Assembly: GCF_000215705.1 (NCBI RefSeq)
Contig: NC_015677.1
Location: 1,066,001 to 1,130,000, forward strand
Source of the DNA: Ramlibacter tataouinensis TTB310
GTDB lineage: Bacteria; Pseudomonadota; Gammaproteobacteria; Burkholderiales; Burkholderiaceae_C
DNA: 64,000 nt
Direction of reading: 5' to 3'
The translations under genes were made by a program, and so were the position numbers. Below the pieces are notes generated by a model. The model saw nothing but the letters and a program-made list of their open reading frames with translations. It was not told the DNA's origin and ran no database searches. Below are positions 39,132-49,035 of the stretch, piece after piece (position 1 is the first letter of the stretch; every line of letters starts with the position of its first letter).

Positions 39132-39620
39132 ATGGCCGCGCTCGACTGGGTGTTCGCAACCGCGCTGGTGGCCTCGGTGCTGCTGGGCGCCTGGCGCGGC
39201 CTGATGTACGAGCTGCTGTCGGTGCTGGGCTGGATAGGCGCCTTCGTGCTTGCACAATGGCTGGCGCCCCAGGTGGGCGGCTGGCTGCCGATGGGACGCG
39301 CGGGCGAGGCGCTGCGCTACGGCGCCGGGTTCGCGCTGGCCTTCGCCGGCACCGTGTTCGCGGCCGGCCTGCTGGCCTGGGCGGCCAGAAAGCTGGTCGA
39401 GGTGGCGGGCCTGCGGCCGGCGGACCGTGCGCTGGGCGCCATGTTCGGCCTGGTGCGCGGCGCGGTGCTGGCGCTGGCGGTGGCGCTGGTGGTGCTGCTC
39501 ACGCCGCTGAAGGCCGCGGGGTGGTGGACGGAGTCGGTGGGCGCCGCGGTTGCGACCGTGGCGCTGCAGGGTTTGAAACCGGTATTGCCCCAGCCGCTGG
39601 GCCAGTACCTTCCGGGATAG
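39132..39620 (+). CDS. cvpA: CvpA family membrane protein
   Basis: 162 residues with four hydrophobic segments and the CvpA pattern: [39 protein letters not shown] at the start, a conserved [31 protein letters not shown] in the second half. Known in E. coli for colicin V production and envelope fitness; the molecular role is unclear. It ends 4 bases before purF, so the two are probably coupled, as in many proteobacteria. Confidence 0.9.
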   Translation: MAALDWVFATALVASVLLGAWRGLMYELLSVLGWIGAFVLAQWLAPQVGGWLPMGRAGEALRYGAGFALAFAGTVFAAGLLAWAARKLVEVAGLRPADRALGAMFGLVRGAVLALAVALVVLLTPLKAAGWWTESVGAAVATVALQGLKPVLPQPLGQYLPG

Positions 39621-39624
39621 ACGC

Positions 39625-41147
<1,523 letters not shown>

Positions 41148-41151
<4 letters not shown>

Positions 41152-42368
41152 CCATGAGCCGCAGCAAGCCATTGCCCGAGGGGCTGCACCTGGACACGCT
41201 GGCGGTGCGCGCCGCCGTGGACAAGAGCCAGTACGGCGAGAACTCCGAGGCCTTGTACCTCAGCTCCAGCTTCACCCAGCCCGACAGCGAAACCTCGGCG
41301 CGGCGCTTCGCGGGCGAGGAAGAGGGCTACATCTACTCGCGCTTTACCAACCCCACGGTGGCCAGCATGGAAAAGCGCCTGGCCGCGCTGGAGGGCATGG
41401 AGTCCTGCATCGCCGCGGCCAGCGGCATGGGCGCCATCCTGCTGCTGTGCATGGGCCTGCTCAAGGCCGGCGACCACGTGGTGTGCTCGCGCTCGGTGTT
41501 CGGCTCCACCATCAAGCTGCTGGCCGGCGAGTTCGGCAAGTTCGGGGTGCAGACCAGCTTCGTGTCGCAGACCGACATCGGCGAGTGGAAGGCTGCGATC
41601 CGTCCCGGCACCCGGCTGCTGTTCGCCGAGACGCCCACCAACCCGCTGACCGAGGTGTGCGACATCCGCGCGCTGGCCGACCTGGCGCACGAGGCCGGCG
41701 CGCTGCTGGCCGTGGACAACTGCTTCTGCACGCCCGCGCTGCAGCAGCCCGTCAAGCTGGGTGCCGACATCGTGGTGCATTCGGGCACCAAGTACCTGGA
41801 CGGCCAGGGCCGCGTGATCGCCGGGGCGCTGTGCGCCAGCCAGTCGCTGGTCAAGGAGAAGTTCATCCCGGTGATGCGCAGTGCCGGCATCACGCTGTCG
41901 CCGTTCAATGCCTGGGTGGTGCTCAAGGGGCTGGAGACGCTGGGCATCCGCATGGAGGCGCAGTCGCTGCGCGCGCTGGAGCTGGCGCGCTGGCTGGAGG
42001 CCCATCCCAAGGTGGAGCGGGTGTACTACCCGGGCCTGGCCAGCCACCCCCAGCACGGGCTGGCGATGGCGCAGCAGTCCGGCCGCGGCGGCGCCGTGCT
42101 GTCCTTCGACGTGAAGGGCCAGGGCGCAGACGAGGGGCGGCGCAACGCCTTCCGCGTCATCGACGCCACGCAGCTGCTGTCCATCACCGCCAACCTGGGC
42201 GACGTGAAGTCCATCATCACCCAGCCGGCCAGCACCTCCCATGGGCGGTTGACGGAGCAGCAGCGGCTGGAGGCGGGCATCCGCCAGAACCTGATCCGCG
42301 TGGCCGTGGGCCTGGAACACCTCGACGACTTGAAGGCCGACCTCGCACGCGGCCTGGACCTGCTGTGA
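41148..42368 (+). CDS. metZ: O-succinylhomoserine sulfhydrylase
   Basis: PLP enzyme that makes homocysteine directly from O-succinylhomoserine and sulfide. 406 residues; Cys/Met-metabolism fold with [51 protein letters not shown], and the PLP lysine in [13 protein letters not shown]. The purF-metZ neighbourhood is usual for MetZ in pseudomonads and Burkholderiales. Starts at the ATG 41148 within the purF stop (ATGA); an ATG at 41154 is an alternative. gltX starts within its stop (GTGA), giving a three-gene translational chain. Confidence 0.92.
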
Positions 42369-43747
42369 AAGTTCGCACCCGTTTCGCGCCGTCGCCCACC
42401 GGCTTCATCCACCTGGGCAACATCCGCTCGGCCCTGTACCCCTGGGCCTTCGCCCGCTCGCAGGGCGGCACCTTCATCCTGCGCATCGAGGACACCGACG
42501 TGGAGCGCTCCTCGCAGGCGGCCGTCGACGTCATCCTCGAGGGCATGGCCTGGCTGGGGCTGGACCCGGACGAGGGCCCCTACTACCAGATGCAGCGCAT
42601 GGACCGCTACAAGGAGGTGGTGGCGCAGATGCGCGCCAAGGGCCTGGTCTACCCCTGCTACATGAGCGTGCAGGAGCTGGACCAGCTGCGCGAGCGGCAG
42701 ATGGCCAACAAGGAGAAGCCGCGCTACGACGGCACCTGGCGGCCCGAGCCGGGCAAGGCGCTGCCGCCCGTGCCCGAGGGCGTGCAGCCGGTGTGGCGCT
42801 TCAGGAACCCGGCCGGCGGCCCGGTGGTGTGGGACGACAAGGTCAAGGGCCGCATCGAGATCAGCAACGAGGAGCTGGACGACCTGGTGATCGCCCGGCC
42901 CGACGGCACGCCCACGTACAACTTCTGCGTGGTGGTGGACGACATCGACATGCGCATCACGCACGTGATCCGCGGCGACGACCACGTGAACAACACGCCG
43001 CGCCAGATCAACATCTTCCGTGCCCTGGGCCAGGAGCCGCCGGTGTACGCGCACCTGCCCACCGTGCTGAACGAGCAGGGCGAGAAGATGAGCAAGCGCA
43101 ACGGCGCCAAGCCGGTGACGCAGTTCCGCGACGAGGGCTTCCTGGCCGACGCCGTCGTCAACTACCTGGCGCGCCTGGGCTGGTCGCATGGCGACGACGA
43201 GATCTTCAGCCGCGAGCAGTTCCTGCAGTGGTTCGACCTGGACCACCTGGGCAGGAGCGCCGCGCAGTTCGACGAGGCCAAGCTGCGCTGGGTCAACGCC
43301 CAGCACATGAAGGCCATGCCCGATACGCAGCTGGCCGACCTGGTCGCGCCGCGGCTGCGCGAGCGCGGCATCCAGCCCGATGCGAGGCTGGCGCCGATCT
43401 GCGGCCTGTTCAAGGACCGCTGCGACACCACCGTGGCGCTGGCCGACTGGGCCGTGCGTTTCTACTCGCCGGTGCAGCCGGCCGCGCAAGACCTGGACAG
43501 GCACATCACCGAAGGCGTGCGCCCGGCCCTGAGCATGCTGGCCAAGATGCTCGAAGGCGTACCCTGGGAAAAGGGCGCCATCGCCGAGGCGATCAGGGAG
43601 GTGCTGCGCGCCACCGGGCTGAAGATGCCGCAACTGGCCATGCCGGTGCGTGTGCTGGTGCTGGGCACGCCGCAGACGCCGTCGCTGGATGCGGTGCTGG
43701 AATTGAGCCTGCGCGACGAAGTCGTGCGCCGGCTGTCGAACGGCTGA
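42365..43747 (+). CDS. gltX: Glutamyl-tRNA synthetase
   Basis: Charges tRNA-Glu. 460 residues: class I HIGH-type motif [17 protein letters not shown] at the start, [31 protein letters not shown]-type motif [13 protein letters not shown], and an anticodon-binding C-terminal half. The start is a GTG (42365-42367) that overlaps the metZ stop; no ATG fits. It sits directly upstream of a tRNA group that includes tRNA-Glu, its own substrate. Confidence 0.95.
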   Translation: MKVRTRFAPSPTGFIHLGNIRSALYPWAFARSQGGTFILRIEDTDVERSSQAAVDVILEGMAWLGLDPDEGPYYQMQRMDRYKEVVAQMRAKGLVYPCYMSVQELDQLRERQMANKEKPRYDGTWRPEPGKALPPVPEGVQPVWRFRNPAGGPVVWDDKVKGRIEISNEELDDLVIARPDGTPTYNFCVVVDDIDMRITHVIRGDDHVNNTPRQINIFRALGQEPPVYAHLPTVLNEQGEKMSKRNGAKPVTQFRDEGFLADAVVNYLARLGWSHGDDEIFSREQFLQWFDLDHLGRSAAQFDEAKLRWVNAQHMKAMPDTQLADLVAPRLRERGIQPDARLAPICGLFKDRCDTTVALADWAVRFYSPVQPAAQDLDRHITEGVRPALSMLAKMLEGVPWEKGAIAEAIREVLRATGLKMPQLAMPVRVLVLGTPQTPSLDAVLELSLRDEVVRRLSNG

Positions 43748-43756
43748 AATTCGGTC

Positions 43757-43762
43757 TATAAT
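43757..43762 (+). promoter_or_regulatory. Candidate -10 box for tRNA-Ala/tRNA-Glu
   Basis: A perfect TATAAT ends 20 bases before tRNA-Ala, just past the gltX stop. The hexamer at 17 bases upstream (TGTCGA, 43734-43739) is a poor -35. The consensus -10 in this GC-rich context supports a stable-RNA promoter. Confidence 0.5.
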
Positions 43763-43782
43763 TCAAGGCTCGACGCCAGACG

Positions 43783-43858
<76 letters not shown>

Positions 43859-43888
43859 AAGTGCGTCGGGACGGAGTTCCAAGGTTTT

Positions 43889-43964
43889 GACCCTATCGTC
43901 TAGAGGCCTAGGACATTACCCTTTCACGGTAAGTACCGGGGTTCGAATCCCCGTAGGGTCGCCA
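43889..43964 (+). tRNA. tRNA-Glu(TTC)
   Basis: 76 nt with encoded CCA. Acceptor GACCCTA/TAGGGTC; the anticodon loop CTTTCAC gives TTC; GTCTAGAGGCCTAGGAC is the usual tRNA-Glu D-arm. Only 30 bases after tRNA-Ala, so they share a transcript. Confidence 0.96.
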
Positions 43965-43988
43965 AGTTGACGCAAGTTGATTGGGCAC

Positions 43989-44017
43989 ACCGGCCGGCGC
44001 AAGCCGGCCGGTTTTTT
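43989..44017 (+). terminator. Terminator after tRNA-Ala/tRNA-Glu
   Basis: ACCGGCCGGC (43989-43998), loop GCAA, GCCGGCCGGT (44003-44012), then a run of six T. A strong intrinsic terminator, so tRNA-Asp needs its own promoter. Confidence 0.9.
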
Positions 44018-44061
44018 CAAGCCGCAGCACTTGGCTCGCAAGAGCGGACGCTGCACGACGC

Positions 44062-44138
44062 GGAGTGGTAGTTCAGTTGGTTAGAATACCGGCCTGTCAC
44101 GCCGGGGGTCGCGGGTTCGAGTCCCGTCCACTCCGCCA
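44062..44138 (+). tRNA. tRNA-Asp(GTC)
   Basis: 77 nt with encoded CCA. Acceptor GGAGTGG/CCACTCC; anticodon stem-loop CCGGC-CTGTCAC-GCCGG gives GTC; T-arm GCGGGTTCGAGTCCCGT. It lies after the terminator of the preceding tRNA pair; no clear promoter is seen in the 44 bases between. Confidence 0.96.
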
Positions 44139-44147
44139 CAGACACGA

Positions 44148-44181
44148 GGCGCTATGCAGGTTCCACCGCATGGCGCCTTTT
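44148..44181 (+). terminator. Terminator after tRNA-Asp
   Basis: GGCGCTATGC (44148-44157) pairs with GCATGGCGCC (44168-44177) with one T:G pair, followed by TTTT. The next 168 bases up to the gene at 44350 hold no gene. Confidence 0.75.
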
Positions 44182-44349
44182 CATTTCCGTTCCCGCTTTC
44201 TCCTTCGCCATGGTCGGGGCCGAGCCTGTGCCAGGCGATGGCGCCTCTGTTAGCTCCGCGCCACCTTTGTTTCACTTCGCCTACACACGCCGCGCAGGGC
44301 CCTGCCTAGCATGGGCCCATGACTTGCACAGGAGCAGCGGGAATTCGCC

Positions 44350-44634
44350 ATGCGCTATAGCCGGTCCGAGTACGCGAAGATCGTGGCCGCGCAGCAGGAA
44401 GTGGCGCGTGCCGAGGCGGACTACCAGCGGTTCCGCGCCGCCTACCTGGAGATCGCCAAGAACGAGCCCGGTCACGAGGTCGCGCTCGCCATGATCGGCG
44501 CCGACATGGACCGGGCGCATGCCCATCTCCAGACCCTCATCGGCCTGCCCAAGCTTCCGTTCACCCACGAGCCCAGTACCGTGGTGCGCCGCGAAGCCCG
44601 CCGGACGACCGAGGAAAGCGAAGAAAGCAGCTGA
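44350..44634 (+). CDS. Small hypothetical protein, 94 aa
   Basis: Almost entirely helical and charged: MRYSRSEYAKIVAAQQEVARAEADYQRF... with heptad-like alanine spacing suggests a two-helix coiled coil, then a short acidic serine tail. No membrane or secretion signal. AGGAG and GGGAA precede the ATG. No family recognised. First of several short genes after the tRNA cluster. Confidence 0.5.
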   Translation: MRYSRSEYAKIVAAQQEVARAEADYQRFRAAYLEIAKNEPGHEVALAMIGADMDRAHAHLQTLIGLPKLPFTHEPSTVVRREARRTTEESEESS

Positions 44635-44706
44635 CGCGCCCAGGCGGCTTGCGACTACAGGGGCGGCCGCGGTGCCGGTGCGAGCATGGCCCGGAAAGGA
44701 TGTTGA

Positions 44707-44862
44707 ATGATCCCCTACGACATCGATCCGAGCCTCCACGCCGCCGAGCCCGCGCCCGAACGGCTGGACGACGGCTTCGCGCCACCTGCCGCTCAGGATG
44801 AGGGTGTCGCGCCCGAGCCAGCGCCGCCGCAGCTGGCGCTGGCGGCCAAAAGCGATTTCTGA
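44707..44862 (+). CDS. Very small acidic, proline-rich hypothetical protein, 51 aa
   Basis: Starts MIPYDIDPSLHAAEPAPERL and ends LALAAKSDF. It is acidic and rich in alanine and proline, so probably unfolded. AAAGGA lies 6 bases before the ATG. The next small gene starts 7 bases after the stop. It could be a chance frame; the ribosome site and close spacing are the only support. Confidence 0.35.
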   Translation: MIPYDIDPSLHAAEPAPERLDDGFAPPAAQDEGVAPEPAPPQLALAAKSDF

Positions 44863-44869
44863 GGCTGCC

Positions 44870-45028
44870 GTGTCCACCCATCCCGTCGAGCCCGAGCCGC
44901 TGCCGCCGGGGCCCGAGCCGGCCGCGCCCAATCCCACCCGCCTGCCGGTGGAGCCGGAGTTCGGTCCCATGGGCTCGCCCGCGGAACCGGAAGATCCCCG
45001 CCCTGGCGCCAAGCCGCCGCCGATGTGA
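44870..45028 (+). CDS. Very small proline-rich hypothetical protein, 52 aa
   Basis: GTG start with GAGG 5 bases upstream. The protein is a run of PxP and PEP motifs (STHPVEPEPLPPGPEPAAPNP..., AKPPPM). It has the same acidic, proline-rich character as the gene before it, which suggests that the two belong together. Function unknown; chance frame not excluded. Confidence 0.35.
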   Translation: MSTHPVEPEPLPPGPEPAAPNPTRLPVEPEFGPMGSPAEPEDPRPGAKPPPM

Positions 45029-45045
45029 GGCCGGCGGCGGCCCGC

Positions 45046-45807
45046 TCAGTGGCCGCCCTGGCACTCCTGGGTGATGGCCAGCAGCGGCTGCGTCTCCTCG
45101 TCCAGCCCCGCCACCGGCGTGGCCTTGGCCAGCGCCATCCACACGCCGAAAGGCAGCGCCGCGCGCTCCCGGCGAGGCGCCAGCCGGACCACCCGCAGCC
45201 GGCCCTGTTCCCACAGCATGACGCCGCACTCCGGCGGCACCTCGCCCGCGTCGCCGATCGGCCGGCCGCGGGCGTCGTGCCCCAGCACGTACCAGCACTG
45301 GCCCAGGTCGAGGTAGGCGCGGCGCTTGTCGATCCGGCCCAGGTCGGCCAGCAGGTCGGAGCGCCGCACCTTGATCTCGTGCACGACGGGCTCGACGTAC
45401 TCGGCCACCGAGGTGTTGCGGATGGAGAACACGTCGGGCCGGGCCATGCACCAGCGCGTGCCGCCTTCGGCGGGCACCTGGGCCCGCAGGCCCAGGCCGC
45501 GCCAGGCGATGCGGCCGCAGCGCTGCATCTCCAGGGCGACCTCCTCCACCAGGGCCTCGTGCTGCGATCGCGAGGCCCGGTTGCCCTGGAGCATGGCGGC
45601 CACCAGGCGCATGCCGTCGTCCGTGACACGCAGCGATTCGTGCCCCGAGGCGGCCAGCACCCGCTGCAGCATGCCCGCGGCCAGCAGGTCGATCTCGATC
45701 GCGTCGTGGCACGGCCAGCCGGCCGAGCCGTAGATCTGGCGCAGCCGGCGCGCATGGGCCTTGCCCAGCGGCGGCTCGGACGAGGGGAGGGGCGCGGGAG
45801 GGCTCAC
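45046..45807 (-). CDS. Predicted PD-(D/E)XK nuclease, MmcB-like, with winged-helix N-terminus
   Basis: 253 residues, start GTG at 45805-45807. Residues about 35-75 (AIEIDLLAAGMLQRVLAASGHESLRVTDDGMRLVAAML) look like a winged helix. The second half carries a nuclease signature: Asp125 in ARPDVFSI, then Glu144-x-Lys146 in VHEIKVRRSDLLADL, with an upstream helix glutamate (about 85-92) and a following RRAYLDLGQCWYVLG...EVPPECGVML...LRVVRLAPRR. This strongly resembles the MmcB/DUF1052 group of DNA-repair-linked nucleases known from alphaproteobacteria, by memory. Target unknown. It is convergent with the small proline-rich genes. Confidence 0.6.
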   Translation of the reverse strand: MSPPAPLPSSEPPLGKAHARRLRQIYGSAGWPCHDAIEIDLLAAGMLQRVLAASGHESLRVTDDGMRLVAAMLQGNRASRSQHEALVEEVALEMQRCGRIAWRGLGLRAQVPAEGGTRWCMARPDVFSIRNTSVAEYVEPVVHEIKVRRSDLLADLGRIDKRRAYLDLGQCWYVLGHDARGRPIGDAGEVPPECGVMLWEQGRLRVVRLAPRRERAALPFGVWMALAKATPVAGLDEETQPLLAITQECQGGH

Positions 45808-45903
45808 GGCGGCGCAGTGTAAGGCGCAACCGTAGGCACCTTCCCACGCGGGTTATCGTGTTTGCCTGATCCGCAGGGTGGGGGCGGTCACCACAATGCG
45901 CGC

Positions 45904-46212
45904 ATGACCGAAAGAGCGACCTTTGGCATCACTGCGTTGCGCTACGCGGGGGCCCATATCGTCGAAGCCATGATGGGACTGGTGGACGCCGCCCACGCCA
46001 GGTGGGACGTCCTGCCGGCCCCCACGCGGGTGAACGAGGTGGTGGACCACCTGGTCGAAGGCGACACCGTCATCACGCTCTTCCCCGACGAGGACGGCGG
46101 CTGGGCGCCGGGGCCGGAGGTCAAGGTCGACGTCCTGGCGGAGGGCGTCGAAACCCTGGCCCTGGCCGAGGAGTCGCCCGGCCGGCGGCTGCACGACCTG
46201 CCGCGCTTCTGA
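45904..46212 (+). CDS. Hypothetical protein, 102 aa (DUF3892-like)
   Basis: MTERATFGITALRYAGAHIVEAMMG at the start, EVVDHLVEGDTVITLF in the middle and RRLHDLPRF at the end. The order (an x-ALRY strand, VVDxLxxGDxV, a GPxVKV strand, DLPxF) is what I remember for DUF3892 proteins; the match is tentative. Soluble, no signal peptide. It stands alone, divergent from the nuclease gene, and is followed by the long exopolysaccharide control region. Confidence 0.5.
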   Translation: MTERATFGITALRYAGAHIVEAMMGLVDAAHARWDVLPAPTRVNEVVDHLVEGDTVITLFPDEDGGWAPGPEVKVDVLAEGVETLALAEESPGRRLHDLPRF

Positions 46213-46356
46213 AAGCGGCGTTGCCGCCTCTGCCAGTGCAGCTTGCCATGGGGGCAGGAATTCCCCTGCCTTGACCGCCCCGTTGCTTGCTGCCCGGGCC
46301 GGTTTGGCATGGCCGGATTGCCGGGAAACCAGGCAGTCTCTGCAGTAGTGACGTCC

Positions 46357-46412
46357 TGTGCCTCATCGTCACATGCATTTACGCCAAGGACGTGCATTAA
46401 GGCTGAGGCACA
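46357..46412. repeat. Inverted repeat upstream of epsA
   Basis: TGTGCCTCA (46357-46365) and its exact complement TGAGGCACA (46404-46412), 38 bases apart. The spacer also contains ATGCATTTA and GTGCATTAA. It may be two halves of a looped operator or a stem. Confidence 0.5.
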
Positions 46413-46647
46413 AGCGGCATAGATGCCGACAACCGTGTCCGTCCGCAACCTACAAGCCCGTCGCGGGTCTGTGCCCCAACATCGCGCCTAGATTTGACTC
46501 GGCAGACAACAAGCGGAATGGGACTCCAAGCCATGGTTCAAAGAAGTTTTTCGAGGCGGGGGAAGGGCGCAGGCAGCGACGGCAGGCATGTAGATGCCAT
46601 TCACGCCGCGTTGCACTTCGGTGAAGCCAGCAACATCGCTTCAACCG

Positions 46648-46663
46648 GCAGTAACGCAGTAAC
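46648..46663 (+). repeat. Tandem GCAGTAAC octamers before epsA
   Basis: GCAGTAAC occurs at 46648-46655 and immediately again at 46656-46663; a third copy is at 46703-46710 within codons 4-6 of epsA. If TATTTT at 46666 is the -10, the pair lies in the promoter spacer, a usual place for an operator. Confidence 0.45.
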
Positions 46664-46693
46664 CGTATTTTTGTGTATCGCAGGAGCAGGGGC

Positions 46694-47491
46694 ATGAGCG
46701 CGGCAGTAACCACTCTTCAGGCCGACCCGGCCCAATTCATGCAACTCGCGGCTCAGGGCGCCAGCCTTTCCAGCCATGCCGACCTGTGGCAATGGCTGCA
46801 GGGCGGCGTGCAGAAGCTGCTGCCGCACGATGTCCTGCTGGTGTGCTGGGGCGACTTCCGTTCGCGCAATCTGCGGTTCGACCTGGTGTCCAGCCTGCCG
46901 GGCTTGCGCACCAGCGAGTGCCAGGCTTCCATGGTCGCGCCGCTGGCCAGCTACCTGCGCGACTGCTGGGTTGCCGCGCAGAACCTGCCCTGCCAGGTAG
47001 ACGTGGCCGGGTGCGCCGATCTGCTGGGCGATTCCGGCACCGGCTGGCCGGCCGGTCACCCGATCGCCGGCATGCAGTCGGCGCTGGTCCACGGCATGCA
47101 GGAGGCCGGCGACGGCACCGAGCGCATCTTCGCCATGCTCAGCCGACGGCCGCGCTACGACGCGGCGGCGGCCTCCATGCTGCGGCTGCTGGTGCCTTTC
47201 GTCGACCTGTCGCTGCGCTGCATGCCGCCCGTGCCGGCCCGGCCGGTGCACGGCGAACGCGCCTCCCTGTCGGGCGAGAAGCTGACATTGCCGGTGGCGT
47301 CGCTGAGCGAGCGCGAACGGCAGATCATGGCCTGGGTCGCCATGGGCAAGACCAATCCCGAGATCGGCTGCATCCTGCGGATCAGCGAGTTCACGGTGAA
47401 GAACCACATGAAGAGCATCTTCAGCAAGCTGGACGTGACCAACCGGGCCCAGGCCGTGGCCAAGCTGACGCGGATGGCGACCCATGCGTGA
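46694..47491 (+). CDS. epsA: LuxR-family regulator EpsA of the exopolysaccharide locus
   Basis: 265 residues: an N-terminal ligand/partner domain of about 180 residues (FMQLAAQGASLSSHADLWQWLQGGVQKLLPHDVLLVCWGDF) and a C-terminal LuxR helix-turn-helix (LSERERQIMAWVAMGKTNPEIGCILRISEFTVKNHMKSIFSKLDVTNRAQAV). The N-terminal section fits the EpsA subfamily that heads exosortase- and EPS-linked loci in betaproteobacteria. The ATG at 46694 has AGGAG 7 bases upstream. The end overlaps the next gene by 8 bases. It probably controls this locus itself, inferred from position. Confidence 0.85.
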   Translation: MSAAVTTLQADPAQFMQLAAQGASLSSHADLWQWLQGGVQKLLPHDVLLVCWGDFRSRNLRFDLVSSLPGLRTSECQASMVAPLASYLRDCWVAAQNLPCQVDVAGCADLLGDSGTGWPAGHPIAGMQSALVHGMQEAGDGTERIFAMLSRRPRYDAAAASMLRLLVPFVDLSLRCMPPVPARPVHGERASLSGEKLTLPVASLSERERQIMAWVAMGKTNPEIGCILRISEFTVKNHMKSIFSKLDVTNRAQAVAKLTRMATHA

Positions 47492-48908
47492 AGCCGAGTC
47501 CTTCCCGGGCCTGGGCAGCATCGCCGAGTTGAGGCGAGGCGCGACGGCGGCCAACGAGAGCCGCCTGCTGCTGGCCGTGGAGGCCGTGCTCGAGCCGCTG
47601 CTGGCGGTGCTGTCGCTGTGGCTGCTGGTGTGGCTGTTCCAGGGTGCGCTCACGCCGGTCTGGCTGGTCACCTCGGTGCTGGCCTTCGCGCTGGCCTACC
47701 CGGGCCGCCCGCAGTTGCGCGCGCCGGCGCACAAGGTGGTCGCCAACACCCTGCTGGGCTGGAGCTGGATCGCCGCGCTGTTGCTGGCGACCGGGCTGGC
47801 GACCGGGCACCTGGGCGAGCTGCCCCGGCCGGTGATCATGAACTGGCTGTGGTTCGCGCCGGCTTCCCAGCTGCTGGGCCACTGGGCGCTGCGCAAGGCG
47901 GCCCCGCACCTGGTCCGCCTGCAAGGCCCGCCGCTGCGCGCCGTGGTGGTCGGCCTGAACGAGCAGGGCGCCTCGCTGGCCGACCGGCTGACCTCCTCGG
48001 CGTACGCCGGCATCGAGCTGGTCGGCTACTTCGACGACCGGGGCGACGGCCGCCACCATCGCAGCGGGCGCTACAAGCTGCTGGGCCGCCTGACCGACGT
48101 GGCGGCCTTCGTCAAGACGCACCGCGTCCAGCTGATCTACCTGTCGCTGCCGATGGCTTCGCAGCCGCGCATCAAGGAACTGCTGGATGCGCTGAAGGAC
48201 ACCACGGCTTCGGTGTACTTCGTGCCCGACATGTTCGTGACCGACCTGATCCAGGGCCGCACCGACTCGGTCTGCGGCATGCCGGTGATCTCGGTGTGCG
48301 AGACCCCGTTCCGCGGGCACGCCGGCCTGATGAAGCGCGCCAGCGACATCGTGCTGTCGGCGCTGATCCTGCTGCTGCTGTCGCCGCTGCTGCTGGCGAT
48401 CGCCGCTGCCGTCAAGCTCGGCTCGCCCGGCCCGGTGATCTTCCGTCAGCGCCGCTACGGCCTGGACGGCCAGGAGATCGTGGTCTACAAGTTCCGCTCC
48501 ATGACCGTCACCGAGGACGGCAGCAGCATCCAGCAGGCGCGCCGCAACGACCAGCGTGTCACGCGGCTGGGCGCCTTCTTGCGCCGTACCTCCATGGATG
48601 AGCTGCCTCAGTTCATCAACGTGCTGCAGGGGCGCATGAGCATCGTCGGGCCGCGGCCGCACGCGGTGGCCCACAACGAGTTCTACCGCTCGCTGATCAA
48701 GAGCTACATGATTCGCCATAAGGTCAAACCCGGCATTACCGGCTGGGCCCAGGTGAACGGCTACAGGGGCGAGACCGACTCGCTCGAGAAGATGGAAGGG
48801 CGCGTCCGCTATGACCTGGACTACCTGCGCAACTGGTCTATCCGGCTGGACTTGTACATAATTTTCCGGACCGTGCGATTGGTCTTCAGGGACAGCGCGG
48901 CCTACTAG
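47484..48908 (+). CDS. Undecaprenyl-phosphate glycosyl-1-phosphate transferase (WcaJ-like)
   Basis: Starts the lipid-linked repeat unit by moving a sugar-1-phosphate, probably glucose, onto undecaprenyl phosphate. 474 residues: four to five N-terminal helices (to about residue 130), a Rossmann-like middle (VVGLNEQGASLADRL...GYFDDRG), another helix (about 286-308) and the catalytic bacterial-sugar-transferase domain: KRASDIVLS, GSPGPVIFRQRRYGLDGQEIVVYKFRSM, RRTSMDELPQFINVLQGRMSIVGPRPH and KPGITGWAQVNGYRGET. Large PHPT topology as in WcaJ. It overlaps epsA by 8 bases. A 127-base gap follows. Confidence 0.92.
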   Translation: MREAESFPGLGSIAELRRGATAANESRLLLAVEAVLEPLLAVLSLWLLVWLFQGALTPVWLVTSVLAFALAYPGRPQLRAPAHKVVANTLLGWSWIAALLLATGLATGHLGELPRPVIMNWLWFAPASQLLGHWALRKAAPHLVRLQGPPLRAVVVGLNEQGASLADRLTSSAYAGIELVGYFDDRGDGRHHRSGRYKLLGRLTDVAAFVKTHRVQLIYLSLPMASQPRIKELLDALKDTTASVYFVPDMFVTDLIQGRTDSVCGMPVISVCETPFRGHAGLMKRASDIVLSALILLLLSPLLLAIAAAVKLGSPGPVIFRQRRYGLDGQEIVVYKFRSMTVTEDGSSIQQARRNDQRVTRLGAFLRRTSMDELPQFINVLQGRMSIVGPRPHAVAHNEFYRSLIKSYMIRHKVKPGITGWAQVNGYRGETDSLEKMEGRVRYDLDYLRNWSIRLDLYIIFRTVRLVFRDSAAY

Positions 48909-49035
48909 CGGGGCGGTAGTCCAAATGAGCCATTGCTGGAGCGTATGTGCATCGCCCACCATCGAAAACCGGATACGTCTGCTCCGCGCATTCGCAAGGA
49001 GAGCGCCGGATGCGTATCCCAGACAAGGAAAAAAA

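Larger units (their letters stand above)
46213..46693. promoter_or_regulatory. Upstream control region of the exopolysaccharide locus (481 bases, no gene)
   Basis: Less GC-rich than its surroundings, as expected for a regulatory interval. It contains the inverted repeat TGTGCCTCA/TGAGGCACA (46357-46412) and tandem GCAGTAAC octamers (46648-46663). A possible -10 (TATTTT, 46666-46671) lies 22 bases before epsA, with no good -35. Reading frames inside are short and lack protein character. Confidence 0.5.

Noticed and set aside
46300..46330. TTTGGCATGGCCGGATTGCC, considered as a sigma-54 promoter for epsA
   Set aside because: GG and GC are 12 bases apart instead of 10, and the site is more than 350 bases from epsA.
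44139..47000. Search for a duplicated tRNA-Asp 3' end (attachment site of an integrated element)
   Set aside because: No second copy of the GGTTCGAGTCCCGT...CCGCCA end was seen, and there is no integrase gene.
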